A stretch of DNA of 36,256 bases from Polychytrium aggregatum (GCF_025602895.1 NW_026516469.1:1-36256), one strand, 5' to 3'; counted from the stretch's first letter, positions 26,152 to 36,158 are shown. Notes: generated from the sequence alone by a model not told the origin. Program-made: numbers and translations.

Positions 26152-29100
26152 TCAGTGGTACTTTTGGATGATCTCCCGCCCGGCCTTGAGCTGCCCAATC
26201 TCGCGCCTCAGGAGCTCGTGGTGTTTCTGCAGCTCGTATACAGCCTTCTCCTGCTTGACGATCTCGGCTCGCTGGGCACTCATGCTCTCGCGCAGCAGAG
26301 CAAGGTCGTACTCGAGCTGTCGCTGCTTGGCTTCCTGGCTCTGCAGGATCGCTCGCTCCTTGTTGATTGTGGACCGCCGCTTGGCAACCTGGTGGTGTGC
26401 CTCGGCTTCCTTGCGCTCGAGGTCTCGGATGATATGGCTGATAGCATCGGGCTGACCAAAGAACATCGGGCTCGTCCGGCACTCGTCCAGATCCATGTGG
26501 CAGCTATGTTTCCCGTCCGCCGCGGCCGCGATGCGGTGCTGACTCGGGAAGCCATGTGGTGGATGGCCACCTGGGCCAGAAACGGTATCCCCGAAACCAT
26601 TGATGGTCACTGCGACCACATCGCTCGTCCGGCAATACGCGGATCGCTTGACGCATTGTAAGGGCTCGCTGCTTTCGATGCGTCGTTTGCCGGGCTTGGA
26701 TTCTTCCTGAGGGCTGCTGCCATTCTCCAGCACGGCGTTGTCCTCGGACATGTCCATCACGTCCCCTTCGTCGCTGTCGTTGCTGCTCTCACTTTTGGGT
26801 TCGCTCTTATTGCCGCCACCGTCGTCGCGCCGTGCGACATGTGCCATCAGCTGCGGCATGTTGACTTTGAGGCGGCGGTGGTAGTGGCTCTTGAGCTGCT
26901 CTGCCGATTTCTCAACAACCGCAAGCTTGTTGTATCTGTTTGGTGGCCAACCAAATATGCCATGAGACACCCCATCAACCTTCCTCGATGCTGCTTATGC
27001 CCCCCGCTGAGGTGCCTACAAGTAGCTCGGACCTGGCGTCGCTGCATGGTGGCAACGGTGCCAAACAGAGCACTCTACGGCATCGACCTCATCGCTATGG
27101 GAGAGTCGGAACCTACTCGATGCAGAGCTTTGTCCAGAACACAAGGCCATTGCTTGAGAACTGAGGAATCAGCCTTGCGAGCGTCAGGCTGTCCTCCTCG
27201 CTGCGGGTCGGATCGGTGGTGGAGACATGATCAGTTCACCATGCGTCAGGGAGGTGGCAGATGCATGGATATCCTACGATAAACCCCTTCTACTTCTTGC
27301 ACGGTATCCAATGCATAGATCAGCGTGTTCGCGATATGTGAAGAGCCTATCGGCGCAAAGGCCCCATGCCCGCAAGTTGATATATCAGAGAATGAGGGAG
27401 GGGGTGTACCTCCAGCCAGCCGGCCGACTCTCGGGACCTGTTCGGCTTGACAATGCAGCCGACACGAGTTCATCGGTGCCATTGCCCTTGAGTTTGCGAT
27501 TGTAGTGGCCCTTGAGCATCTCTGGCGTTCTCGGAACTGATGCCACTTTGTTGAATCTGTGGGTGCATCCGGCGCATATATAGACTGCAGTGAGAACGAC
27601 TGCATCGAAAGATGTCCCACAAAGCATCATCAAGGATCTTATGACGGATAGTTCGAATCGCTTGGCTTCAGCAGCTCATGGTGCCTCTCTTACTCTGGAC
27701 ATATCCTCGACCACGAGATGGTGCCGTGGTGTGTGTGCTGCGGTATCAACTCAAGGAGGACTTTGCTGTCGTCATCGCTAGGCATGAGTCAACGATAGAT
27801 GTCAGCTAGGCGCACACAGCCCCGGAGAGCAGAGCGACTGAAGCACCGGGTTCGACCGAGGGCAAGAGATACCTGAAGGTGGTAGAGACACTCTTTGGCG
27901 CAATCACCATCTCGACCGGCGTTGCTGGCCTTGGGGCCCGTTTCTGGCCAACTCGCGATGATCTTCGTTGTGCTCCGTCCGACGGATGCTCGTCCAAGGA
28001 TCCCGTGTCGCCAGAGGCAAAGTCCAGCTCGGCGACTGGCAATCCGGACTCGCATTCGTCGTCCGTGTGGGGCTCGAGATCGCTTTTGTGGCTCTTTATG
28101 CTTGCGTCGCTCGCTGGTCGGATATGGCTACTGTCGCTGGTATCCTCAGTTTGGCTGTGGTGGTTGCGGCCGACGGGAGCGACTGTCCCAGGGGAAGTCG
28201 GCTTGCTGGCTTGCAAGCCAGAAGCGCGAACCCGCTGGCGCGCTTCGTCCTTCCGGAGCTCCTGGACTTGGGTCTGCAGAAAGGCATGTCCGTCGTAGAT
28301 GTTTTTGACGTTGATCATCGACATGAGCTTGCGGAATCGTTCGGCCAGAGCCTTGTTGGACCGGGGTGCGAACGAGTGCTGCGCTGACCACTCGTTGTAT
28401 CTGCGAGGGTTGGAGAGAGGCAGTGTGTGAGCCTACGCTATCTTTGGTCGCTGATGGCTGTGGAGGGCAGCAATAGCGATGGTCTGAGTGATGGTGATGG
28501 TGATGGTGATCTAAAGGTAGTGATGAGTAAAAGCCGACAAAGAATGGCCAGCTGATACTGACAAGCAATCATGAGAGCCAGCAAGGGCAGCAGGTGCCTC
28601 AAGCAGCATCCAGTACTTACATCACAGACATGGCGTGCCAGTCAATAGGCGACGCCGAGTTGCACACCAGCTCCAGCAGCATTTCCGATTCTTCAAAGCT
28701 GCGGAGTTGTACGGGTATAGGTGAGTCTCAAATTCGGTGACGCTCTGACGGTCGGCGAGATCGGTGAGCCCCCGGCAACGGTACCGTCGTGGGAATGACT
28801 CCTGTGCAAGTGGTATCGAAAGCAGCGGCGCTGGCAGCATCGGCGTGGGGATGCGTGCGACCACTCACTTGTAGCAGTGTGTACTCATGGGCCAAGATGA
28901 GGTGGCATCTTCGAACTGATTGCCCAGGAAGGCCCGAAGATGCACAAAGGCCGATGGATCGAGGGGAAGGTCGCCTGGGCGGGTAAGCAGGTCTGTACTG
29001 TTGGGCGACGGTACCAGCGGAGAACCTGGCTGCGAGGATAAGCCGTCCCGGGCCGCGTTTTCAAACTCGCTGTGGGCCTCTGAGTCTTCCTGATCCGACT

Positions 29101-29392
29101 GCTCGTTATACGAGATAACCTTGGTTTTGGAGCGCAGAGAGATGGAGCTATGGGGCTCTGGGATGCTGGCGCTTGCCGAATCTCGGTGGCCCTGAAGGAA
29201 TCGGGCTCTGAACTCGAGCGGGTCCTTTGACGGTTCGGGGGGGCTGGCCAACAGCTCGGGATCCTGTGCAAACTCAGGACACGAGGCGGACTTGGGCGAA
29301 TCGCCTCGGCTTGGGGTCGAGGGCAGGTCGCCTCCCAAGTAGCCGTCGGTTGGGATGGTGGGAACAGGGTCGCTGGCGTTTGTGTCCTGCAT
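26152..29392 (-). CDS. Protein with three Myb/SANT-like repeats and a C-terminal coiled coil
   Basis: Probable DNA-binding regulator. Seven exons: 29392-28869, 28698-28621, 28400-27873, 27765-27694, 27556-27410, 27200-27117, 26935-26152; introns 170, 220, 107, 137, 209 and 181 bp, all GT-AG and all in phase 2; 2217 nt, 738 residues. Each repeat starts at one intron and is cut by a second just before the (Y/F)N motif: repeat 1 at about 172-235 (NFEESEMLLELV, then YNEWSAQHSFAPRSNKALAE); repeat 2 at about 374-430 (KVLLELIP, FNKVASVPRTPEMLKGHYNR); repeat 3 at about 448-505 (WSEEDSLTLARLIPQF, YNKLAVVEKSAEQLKSHYHR). The spacing resembles the trihelix-like Myb/SANT group rather than classical R2R3 Myb. 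Acidic/Ser-rich linkers lie between repeats, and residues about 640-738 form a charged coiled coil. A strong donor (GTAAGTGA) near 29713 suggests a possible extra 5' exon. Confidence 0.75.
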
Positions 29393-30390
29393 GCTGGGCA
29401 CCGCGCTCCTATGAGGAGCGGTGCGTGTCGACAGGAGCGACGATCATTGCGGCGGTAGTGAGCCAGGGAACGGGAGTCTGGCGTGCTCGCGATATCGACC
29501 CCTCCGTCCTGGCCGTGATCATTCCAGGGGTAGTCGCAACAAGGACAGGGTGCCCGACACGCCCGGCCCGAGACACTGACGGCCAGCTGGCAAAGGCTCG
29601 GCGCTGGCGTGTCTCGGGGAGGGGTTCCCCGGCTCGGCGCACCCGCGGGAACGGATGCATGCGACGATGCGAACGACTGCAGAGAGGAGGCCGTGCCGGG
29701 GGAGGTCACTTACGATCGGCACTCGCGATTGAGGTGGGAACGGCAAGGCCGGAGGGGTGCAAGATGCAACGGCCCAGGAGTCGATTGGCCGTGAGATAGC
29801 GAGCAGAGTGCACCCACAAGACACCGGCGTCACGTCGGTCCTTCGGCAAGAGGCAGGCGGGGTTGGCGCTCAGACCCCGTGCGAACCGGGCCGGTCGCTG
29901 GCGAGCGCTGGGTCTCGGCCGATCCGCCGAGGAGCCAGGCGGCACCACCGCCCGCCAGCGGCAGGGTCTTGGGCACCCACCGGACGGACGTGCTGCAACT
30001 GGCGGCTCGACGCTCACAGGATCGGTGGGCACTCGGCCTGTGGAGATTTGTTCCCAGCAGTCGATGGAGATCCGGGCCAGCAGCCGTCGCCCCAGCATCG
30101 ACCGCGATGTGCTTGCTGCTGACGGAGCACTTGATTCCACGACCCCGGCTGAGGCCATATGGGCTGTGGGTTCCGTCGATCGCAGTGCTGGTGCCGGTGC
30201 GACGCAGTAACTCACTGAATCGGTGGGACCTGTTTATTCCGCTCGTCCGCTCGTCCGTCCATCCTGCTCGTCATGCTCGTCCTGCTCGTCCTGTTGGTTT
30301 GATTTGTCGAGCCGGCTTGCTCATCCTGCACCTGGATCGAGCCACAAATGCGCAGCCACGTGGCGCAGCACGACCGGGGCGGATCGGCCG

Positions 30391-30414
30391 TTTTTCTCTG
30401 ACGTCAGAGAAAAA
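30391..30414. promoter_or_regulatory. 24-bp perfect palindrome centred on a CRE (TGACGTCA)
   Basis: The sequence reads the same on both strands: five T, CTC, then the 8-bp TGACGTCA core, then GAG and five A. TGACGTCA is the full cAMP-response element bound by ATF/CREB-type bZIP proteins. As RNA it could form a hairpin only with a loop taken from the core. Confidence 0.6.
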
Positions 30415-30492
30415 ATTCTTGTTAAAAACATGAGCGAGAACGAAAAATCGCGCTCTCGGGGCCACCTCGGTCGGCGAGAAGCCTCTCGCCGT

Positions 30493-30521
<29 letters not shown>
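30493..30521. repeat. (CA)n microsatellite
   Basis: About 14 uninterrupted CA units. Confidence 0.95.
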
Positions 30522-30523
<2 letters not shown>

Positions 30524-30656
30524 TGCACAAGGGAGTCAAACACCTCCCATCGACCATCCCAAGAGGGATGGCAACCCCGAAGTGGACTGCCCAGAATATG
30601 GGCGACCCGGCATCCACTGTAGAAATACTCAAGGAACGGTGCAAGATACTTACAGT

Positions 30657-31562
30657 CTATCCAGAAAGAAACGGGACACTTCCCCTTCTAGGCTTCAGAT
30701 GTCTGAACCCCGCTGACTGACTTGTAGGCCCAGTGGGCAAGCCATGGCATTGCACTCCTGTCTTCGTTGGCAATCTCTTTGTTTTGGTTGGTTTGGGAAG
30801 CACAGTCTTGAATACACCCGGTCGATCTCCTGTGGCGATGATCGACTGGCATACCGAGATCATGTTCCTTGAGGCATTGATGTCTCGATCCCACAGCGTA
30901 TGGCAGCTTGCACAGCTCCGGACAAAGTGTGGTTTCTCGATATCAAGATGCTCGGGTGACTCAAGTCGCTTGAATTCCCGGCAATGTGAGCACACCTGGG
31001 ATGTGTTGAACTCGTTCACCGAGCACACATGGATCTTGGAGACGGGTCGGTCTGGTGGTCGTCTCTGGTGGTGGTGGAACTGCTCAAAGTGCTTGGCGAA
31101 CCTGAGTCTCCTGGGACTGGAGGCATATCCCTTCCCTTGCTTCCAGGATGCATTCCCAAAGGCAATCACCACTTCGGTCTCCTTTGGTGCTTGGTCGATG
31201 ACTTGCTTGCACATCTCGTGGACAGTGCGCTGTCGCTTGCTGTGGAGATCGAGTCGCTTGAATCGCCGTCGCCGGGTCAGGCTGAAGTACAGCTGTTTGT
31301 CCAGCATGTCTCCATTGAACACATGGCGAATGTATTGCAGGAAGGGAGCCAACCCAGGGATCTTGGGACTTGGTGTGGTGCTCATCCATTGCTGCAGACC
31401 AAGGATCTTGTGGGTGCTCTGGATCCACCTGGTCGCCTGGGTGATGTCTTTCGCTTGCGGGGAGCCATCTGGCGAGAAAATAGCGACGATGGCTGGTTCT
31501 GCCCTTGGGGAAGAAAGAATCTCCTCAAATCCAGCGCATTTTTGGGCAGGGAGTGATGCTGT
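30657..31562 (-). pseudogene. Fanzor nuclease pseudogene 2 (N-terminal half and RuvC-I lost)
   Basis: An open frame of 301 codons runs from just after a TGA (31565-31563) to TAG at 30657. It begins after the RuvC-I position (EPAIVAIFSPDG), passes through the helical insert (ITQATRWIQSTHKILGLQQW, YFSLTRRRRFKRLDLHSKRQ), the RuvC-II region (VVIAFGNASWKQGKGYASSP), the C4 finger with TSQVCSHCREF...CASCHT, and RuvC-III LWDRDINASRNM. The C-terminus is longer than in pseudogene 1. The RuvC-I Asp and everything before it are absent: the module joins directly to this fragment. C-terminal identity to pseudogene 1 is about 60%, so they belong to different Fanzor lineages. Confidence 0.86.
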
Positions 31563-31603
31563 TCACAGTGGCGTCCTCGATTCAGATCCAGAAACGCATC
31601 GCT

Positions 31604-31924
31604 CGCTCAATCAGTCGTGGGAAGACATCTTGTCAAGGTGAGTCTTGCCTGATAGCCAAACGATCATGTCATCTCGCTGACACACAGCCACGCTTGACTA
31701 GGTTTCCAACCAGAGAGATTCAGATGGTGGTGGTACTTGTCCGCAATCGGAGTGGAGCTTCCAACAATGATACAATTGGTCATTCCTCCACACCAATTGC
31801 CCACCACCACCAGTAATTGGCTCAAGGCGATACCAAATGCCGTCAACCCACAGTGGATTCATTCCAACTTTTGCTGCGCCACAAACAATGTGACTTTCAG
31901 GTGACCGAGATGAGCAGCCGCGAG
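31604..31924 (-). repeat. 321-bp Fanzor 5' module, copy 2
   Basis: Inverted copy of 4135-4455 with the same length. The internal 83-codon frame carries a CAG to TAG change here. Its outer end is 113 bp from the ADE8 start codon. Confidence 0.9.
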
Positions 31925-32037
31925 GGGCCGGAAAAAATTGATATCGTGCGCGGCGCCGAAAACCATACCACCACTCGTCAAGCTGACAGCACCAGCACCA
32001 GCACGAGCAGCAGCACCAGCAACACTCTCTGCCCACC

Positions 32038-32640
32038 ATGTCCAAGCACTCCATCGTCGTCCTGATATCTGGATTTGGCTCGAACCTGCAGGCCCTCATC
32101 GATGCCTCGAAGCTGCCAACGGCCAACTTTGAAATCTCGCTGGTCGTCTCCAACAAAAAGTCTGCCTACGGCCTCGAGCGGGCCGCCCAGAACGGCATTC
32201 CCACCTTTGCCCAGTCCCTCAAGACCTTCAAGGACGAGGGCAAGACCCGTGTTGACTTTGACGTTGCCCTCGCCAAAGAAATCCTGGCCCGATCGCAGCC
32301 CAAGCTGATTGTCCTGGCCGGCTGGATGCACATCCTGTCGCCCGAGTTCCTGTCCTTCTTCCCCGGCAAAGTCATCAACCTGCACCCCGCCTTGCCCGGC
32401 CAGTTCGATGGTGCTCATGCCATCGAGCGAGCCTTCGAGGCCTTCAAGAAGGGCGAGATCAAGAACACGGGCATCATGGTTCACAGGGTGATTCCCGAGG
32501 TGGATCGCGGCGAAGTCATCCTGAAGCAGGAGATCCCGATACTCGATTCCGATACCCTGGAGGCTTTGGAAGAGCGCATCCACAGCCACGAGCACCAACT
32601 CATTGTTGCTGGAACGATCGAAGCCCTGAAGGCCCTGTAG
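32038..32640 (+). CDS. ADE8: Phosphoribosylglycinamide formyltransferase (GAR transformylase)
   Basis: Third step of de novo purine synthesis: transfers formyl from 10-formyl-THF to GAR; cytosolic. A single exon of 200 residues, typical of the monofunctional PurN/Ade8 form, not the animal trifunctional protein. N-terminal phosphate-binding motif VLISGFGSNLQALI (7-20); LAGWMHILSPEFL (93-105); catalytic triad equivalents N114 and H116 in VINLHPALPGQFDG and D156 in PEVDRGEVILKQE; GIMVHRV at 145-151. The ATG sits in a good context (CCACCATGTC) and is the first in frame. The 5' leader (31925-32037) is AGCACC-rich and is bounded by the Fanzor 5' module, so the native promoter may have been interrupted or replaced. 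Confidence 0.97.
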   Translation: MSKHSIVVLISGFGSNLQALIDASKLPTANFEISLVVSNKKSAYGLERAAQNGIPTFAQSLKTFKDEGKTRVDFDVALAKEILARSQPKLIVLAGWMHILSPEFLSFFPGKVINLHPALPGQFDGAHAIERAFEAFKKGEIKNTGIMVHRVIPEVDRGEVILKQEIPILDSDTLEALEERIHSHEHQLIVAGTIEALKAL

Positions 32641-32830
32641 AGAGCCGTCCGCGGTAGCGAAGGGCTGATACTGAAGCCCACCGTACTCGAGATGAACGTT
32701 TGCCGAGTATGTATTCGGCCATTTCACCATGCCAGAATCATGTCTACGGCGCATGCTGCCGCCTGGACGGGTCCGAACTCAATGAAGCTGCCGTGGCGGG
32801 CCGTAAGACCCTCCGCACTATCCATCTCCA
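32641..32830. other. 3' intergenic of ADE8
   Basis: No gene seen. Confidence 0.5.
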
Positions 32831-33157
32831 CTAGATTTCCTTGGGAAGGGGGAAGGGAGTGCCGTTGGTTCCAGCAAATCGCACAGCTGGCTCCTGTGGC
32901 TGATTGAGAGGAAAGCGGAACGTCGACGGCTCCAGCAGCTTGTGAATTGCTGTCACTGGCAGGGTGTCGAATGCCACCACCCACTGAGCATGTCGAGCTG
33001 CCCCAATCCTAGAGTCAGCCTCGAGGTTGTCGGCCGGCCCTGTCTGAGCCTGGGGGTCTCTGCTGCTGTGGCTCGGGCAGGCTCCTGGGCGATCGTCTGC
33101 CCCATTGCCGTCCATCAGCGCATCCGCATCGCCGGCCCCGGTCCCCCTACAGTCCAT
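32831..33157 (-). CDS. Hypothetical 108-residue ORF divergent from the EF-hand gene
   Basis: An uninterrupted frame from ATG 33157 to TAG 32831. The second half reads protein-like (HAQWVVAFDTLPVTAIHKLL, then TFRFPLNQPQEPAVRF), while the first half is Gly/Ala/Asp-rich. Its start codon is only 12 bp from the start codon of the EF-hand gene on the other strand, so the two would share 5' leaders. A possible acceptor (CTCTAG) precedes the better half, so the true first exon may lie elsewhere. No family recognised. Confidence 0.3.
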   Translation of the reverse strand: MDCRGTGAGDADALMDGNGADDRPGACPSHSSRDPQAQTGPADNLEADSRIGAARHAQWVVAFDTLPVTAIHKLLEPSTFRFPLNQPQEPAVRFAGTNGTPFPLPKEI

Positions 33158-33169
33158 TTGCTTGTCCTC

Positions 33170-34238
33170 ATGCCTCCGAAGCAGGTTCGGCCTCTGTCGC
33201 CTATCAAGCGCGGATCGCAGAACAATCTCAGCGGTGGCCGCTCATCGAGACCAGGATCGCCGAGCCGGAACAAGCCCAATGCCAAGACAAGCTCGCTAGT
33301 CCAGCTCTCGGGACCGACAATAGCGCCGCCCGAAGAGGTCGAGATCCCAGCAGAGGATCTCGAATACTACAAAGAGGTCGGGACTGCGAATTGCATTGAT
33401 CCAAAAAGCAAAGACTGCTCTGTATCAATCGAGCGTGACGGAGGAAAGACCTCTGACTCTGGGAAGGAGGAAAGAAAGGGCCGCAGACCATGAAACGCGT
33501 CCGTTTCATGGAGGTCATGGCCCGGCGTCTATTGCTCGGTGTATCCTTCTGATCCGTGCGGCTTCCCATTGTCCTCACATTGCGTCTCGCGGACCGGACC
33601 GGACCGGACCGGACTCTGTCCTTGATCCTCAGGTGTTCCTTCTGTTCGACAAGGACGGGAACGGTAGCATCGACATGGGAGAACTCAAAGATGCCATGCA
33701 GTCGATCGGGGTGGCGGTCAGCGAAGACGAGGCCAAGCGCATGATCGGGCGCATCGACATGGACAAGACAGAGACAGTCGACATGCCCGAGTTCTGCAAG
33801 ATGGTGCGTCCGCAGCATGCATGAGAGACGAGTTGGCTGGGTGGCGAGCGGGCGGCTCCTCCGCCTCCCAGAGGAATCCTTTGGCGGATGATCCCCCGAG
33901 CGTGTGCGATCTGGGCTGCTGCTCGCTCACATTTGCCATATTGGTTCTATGGCCTGTTGGCTCTCGGGCGGGTGCCACCAATGCTTCAGATGTACATCAT
34001 GAAAGGTGCTGGATTCGGTGGTTTCCGAACGAGCGAGGAGCTGCGTGAAGCCTTCGTCGCCATGGACATTGGAGGCGACGGCGTGATCAGCCCTGCCGAT
34101 CTCATCATCGTGATGGACGGCCTGGGCGAGCGCATGAGCCAAGAGGAAGCCCTCGAGTGGATCAAATATGTCGACTCTGATGCCGACGGTGTTGTCGGAT
34201 TCGAAGACTTTGCAAAGCTGATGCTCGAAGATTCATGA
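33170..34238 (+). CDS. EF-hand calcium-binding protein (calmodulin/centrin-like) with basic N-terminal extension
   Basis: Three exons: 33170-33376, 33633-33803, 33990-34238; introns 256 and 186 bp, phase 0; 627 nt, 208 residues. Residues 1-55 are a disordered Ser/Pro/Lys/Arg extension; four EF hands follow. Loop 1 DKDGNGSIDMGE is canonical; loop 2 DMDKTETVDMPE is near-canonical; loop 3 DIGGDGVISPAD lacks the position-3 ligand; loop 4 DSDADGVVGFED has Asp instead of Glu at position 12. The basic tail and the FDKDGNGSIDMGELKDAMQS text resemble centrins as much as calmodulin. The first donor (GAG/GTCGGG) is weak, but the join YYKE-VFLLFDKDG restores the EF-hand helix exactly. Intron 1 contains a short (GGACC)n run. 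Confidence 0.86.
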
Positions 34239-34589
34239 GGCACCACCAAATCTGGGTCCTGAATACACGCACCATCGATTGTCCACCATGACCGCACAGC
34301 ATGCTCGAAGCGATTGATGTTACTGCCCTTGAGAATGTCTCATGGGGTATGCACCGAGCCTACAGAGCCTCTGACTATTCGGACGCCGAGAAGCCACACT
34401 ATGTACGGAACTGTCCGGCTGGCTGGATGTATACTGTCTCTCAAGACGGTGTCCTTCGAAACAAACAGCAGACAGTGGTTGAATATGGAGAAATGCAACT
34501 GGAGGCTGCTCTGTTCTGCTCTGTACAAGCTGTATGTGCCGCGGGCACCAATGGTTGGGGCTGCACCAAACGGACCACTGGCTACATTA
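34239..34589. other. Convergent intergenic region with a possible transposon relic
   Basis: It separates the EF-hand gene and the Hsp40 gene, which are tail to tail. The only structure seen is the Fanzor-like relic at about 34340-34475. A plus-strand 101-codon frame at 34301-34606 overlaps it and is not called as a gene. Confidence 0.5.
34340..34475 (+). pseudogene. Probable Fanzor C-terminal relic
   Basis: The nucleotide stretch GAGAAGCCACACTATGTACG and what follows matches the zinc-finger region of Fanzor 2 (GAGAAACCACACTTTGTCCG): about 23 of 27 bases. Translated, EKPHYVRNC matches EKPHFVRSC. Just upstream, in another frame, EPTEPLTI matches ESPEHLDI, and downstream a degraded stretch aligns to the RuvC-III coding segment. 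Frameshifts separate the blocks. It lies between the EF-hand and SCJ1 genes. Confidence 0.5.
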
Positions 34590-36158
34590 TCAGAGGATCT
34601 TCTTGAGCTCTGAGGGTTGCAGAGATCACACGTCAGTCGATCGGACCAGTCCACGGCAATATAGCATTCAACACCGTCGCACACACACCGCACACATCCG
34701 CTCACAGAGCCGCTGGGGTCGGCGGTGCTTACCTTCGAGCTGCTCTGGCGAGAGAGCAGGGGGGAAGACAACCTGGTACTCGATAAATAAGCTTCCGCGC
34801 TCGCTGGGATACTCGACGTTGGGCATGCCTTCATTTTTGATCTCTTGAACGAACCCTGGAGAGCACAAGGAATTCAGAGGGTCAGAAGGCGGCGCAGTCC
34901 AGGGTATGTAGTGGAAAGCTAGAGCATCCACAGAAGAGCTGGTCCCTCGTGGAGTGCATGCTATTTCCATCGATCGGCTTGGACCAATTAGACAGAGCAG
35001 TGCGTCGGTTCCTGCGCGCCCTGCATGGGACAGCCTCCATCGGCGGGCCATGTGCACCGACCCAGCTGCACCGGTTTCAAGAGGGGCGTATCTGCATGCG
35101 GTGACATGGCCTCTGAGGCATCCAAGGCCCACCACGACCATTACCTGGCTGCGTAACGTCTGATCGGGAGACGCGGACGAGTTGTCCATCGAGGTGCTTG
35201 ATCTGGCGCTCAAAGCCCAAGAGAGCCTCCTTGAGGGTGAGGATCTCCTTGGTATAGAGATTGTCTCCGTTGCGGGCAAAGACGGGATGATCCCGCACGC
35301 GGAGTGTGAAGATGAGATCGCCAGGAGTGATGTCGGGCGACTCGTCACTTTCGTTTCGAAAACAATCCTCTGCTGGTCTGCCATTCCGCGCTCGATCGTG
35401 ATCGTGAGCTGGTGCGAGCCGCGCTTGACCTTTGTTCCCTGGCAAACAGGGCACTTGGATTGACGATTCTGCCCTTTCCGCCACAAACGTCGCAACTGCG
35501 GACAGCGTACGGGTGATGTCAATATCACGGTCGCCATAGCGCTGTCTCTTGTAGGGGACGAGGACATCGCCTCGACTACCGTCATGAGAGAGCCGTTCCG
35601 GTGCGTTGATGATCAGCGCCTCGGGCGTGCCCGTCGTCGGCACCGATAATCAGCCCACGCACTGCCCGCGTTGATACATACGTGGTCTGCATCTGCTGAT
35701 AAATGCCGGGACCGAGCATCTGACGAACCACTTTGATGCCGTTGCCGCCACAGGAGTGGCACGTGTGGACATCGTCGGCATTTTTGGCTCCCGAGCCACG
35801 GCAAGTCGGGCAGATGATCTGCTTGTTGATTTCAAACTGAGTGCGGGGTTGGCAAGGAGTGTATGCCGTGGTCAGATCACGCTGCAGTTGATCGCGTCGA
35901 TCGGCGAGCCGGGGAGCGCATGAGCACACTCGAGCTGTGTTGCTTACCTCGATGGTGGCTCCAAGGAACACATCCTCCAGGGTCACATCGAGGTCGATGT
36001 TGACGCTGACGCCCTTGCGCTCGTGGTGTTCTGCATGACACGGGCGTTAATGGTGGGTCGTCGGGGTTGGGGTGGCTATCGCCCAGCAACACTCGATCGG
36101 ATTTGCTCTTGTACTGCGATACATACGTCGTTGGCCGCCAAATCCACCGAACCCAAAC
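34590..36158 (-). CDS. SCJ1: Scj1-like ER Hsp40 (type I J-protein), 5' part outside window, two frameshifts
   Basis: Co-chaperone of ER Hsp70. Exons seen: 36158-36127, 36030-35948, 35836-35682, 35495-35145, 34855-34733, 34609-34590; the J domain lies beyond the window. Order: Gly/Phe segment FGFGGFGGQRQ; DLDVTLEDVFLGATIEFEIN; four CxxCxGxG-type units CPTCRGSG, CHSCGGNG, CDVCGGKG, CPVCQGTK; then the C-terminal substrate domains (ESDESPDITPGDLIFTLRVR, HPVFARNGDNLYT, LLGFERQIKHLDG, EGMPNVEYPSERGSLFIEY). It ends ELKKIL with no HDEL-type signal. Exon 35495-35145 needs two single-base additions to be read through: one near 35469-35474 (between GGKGRIV and CPVCQG), another near 35350-35356 (between RIVF and NESDESPD). 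Its 351 nt plus two gives exactly the phase the flanking exons require. Either assembly errors or real decay. Confidence 0.88.

Larger units (their letters stand above)
29393..30656. other. Intergenic between the SANT gene and Fanzor element 2
   Basis: GC-rich DNA with frames on both strands but no motif I trust. It contains a 24-bp perfect palindrome at 30391-30414 and a CA microsatellite at 30493-30521. Confidence 0.45.
30657..31924 (-). mobile_element. Fanzor element 2 (truncated, boundaries approximate)
   Basis: On the minus strand it consists of the shared 321-bp module (31924-31604) followed by the C-terminal half of a Fanzor nuclease (31562-30657). The outer boundary is set by loss of similarity to the first copy; the far end is set only by the stop codon, and no hairpin like that of element 1 was seen. 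It is transcribed divergently from ADE8. Confidence 0.6.
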
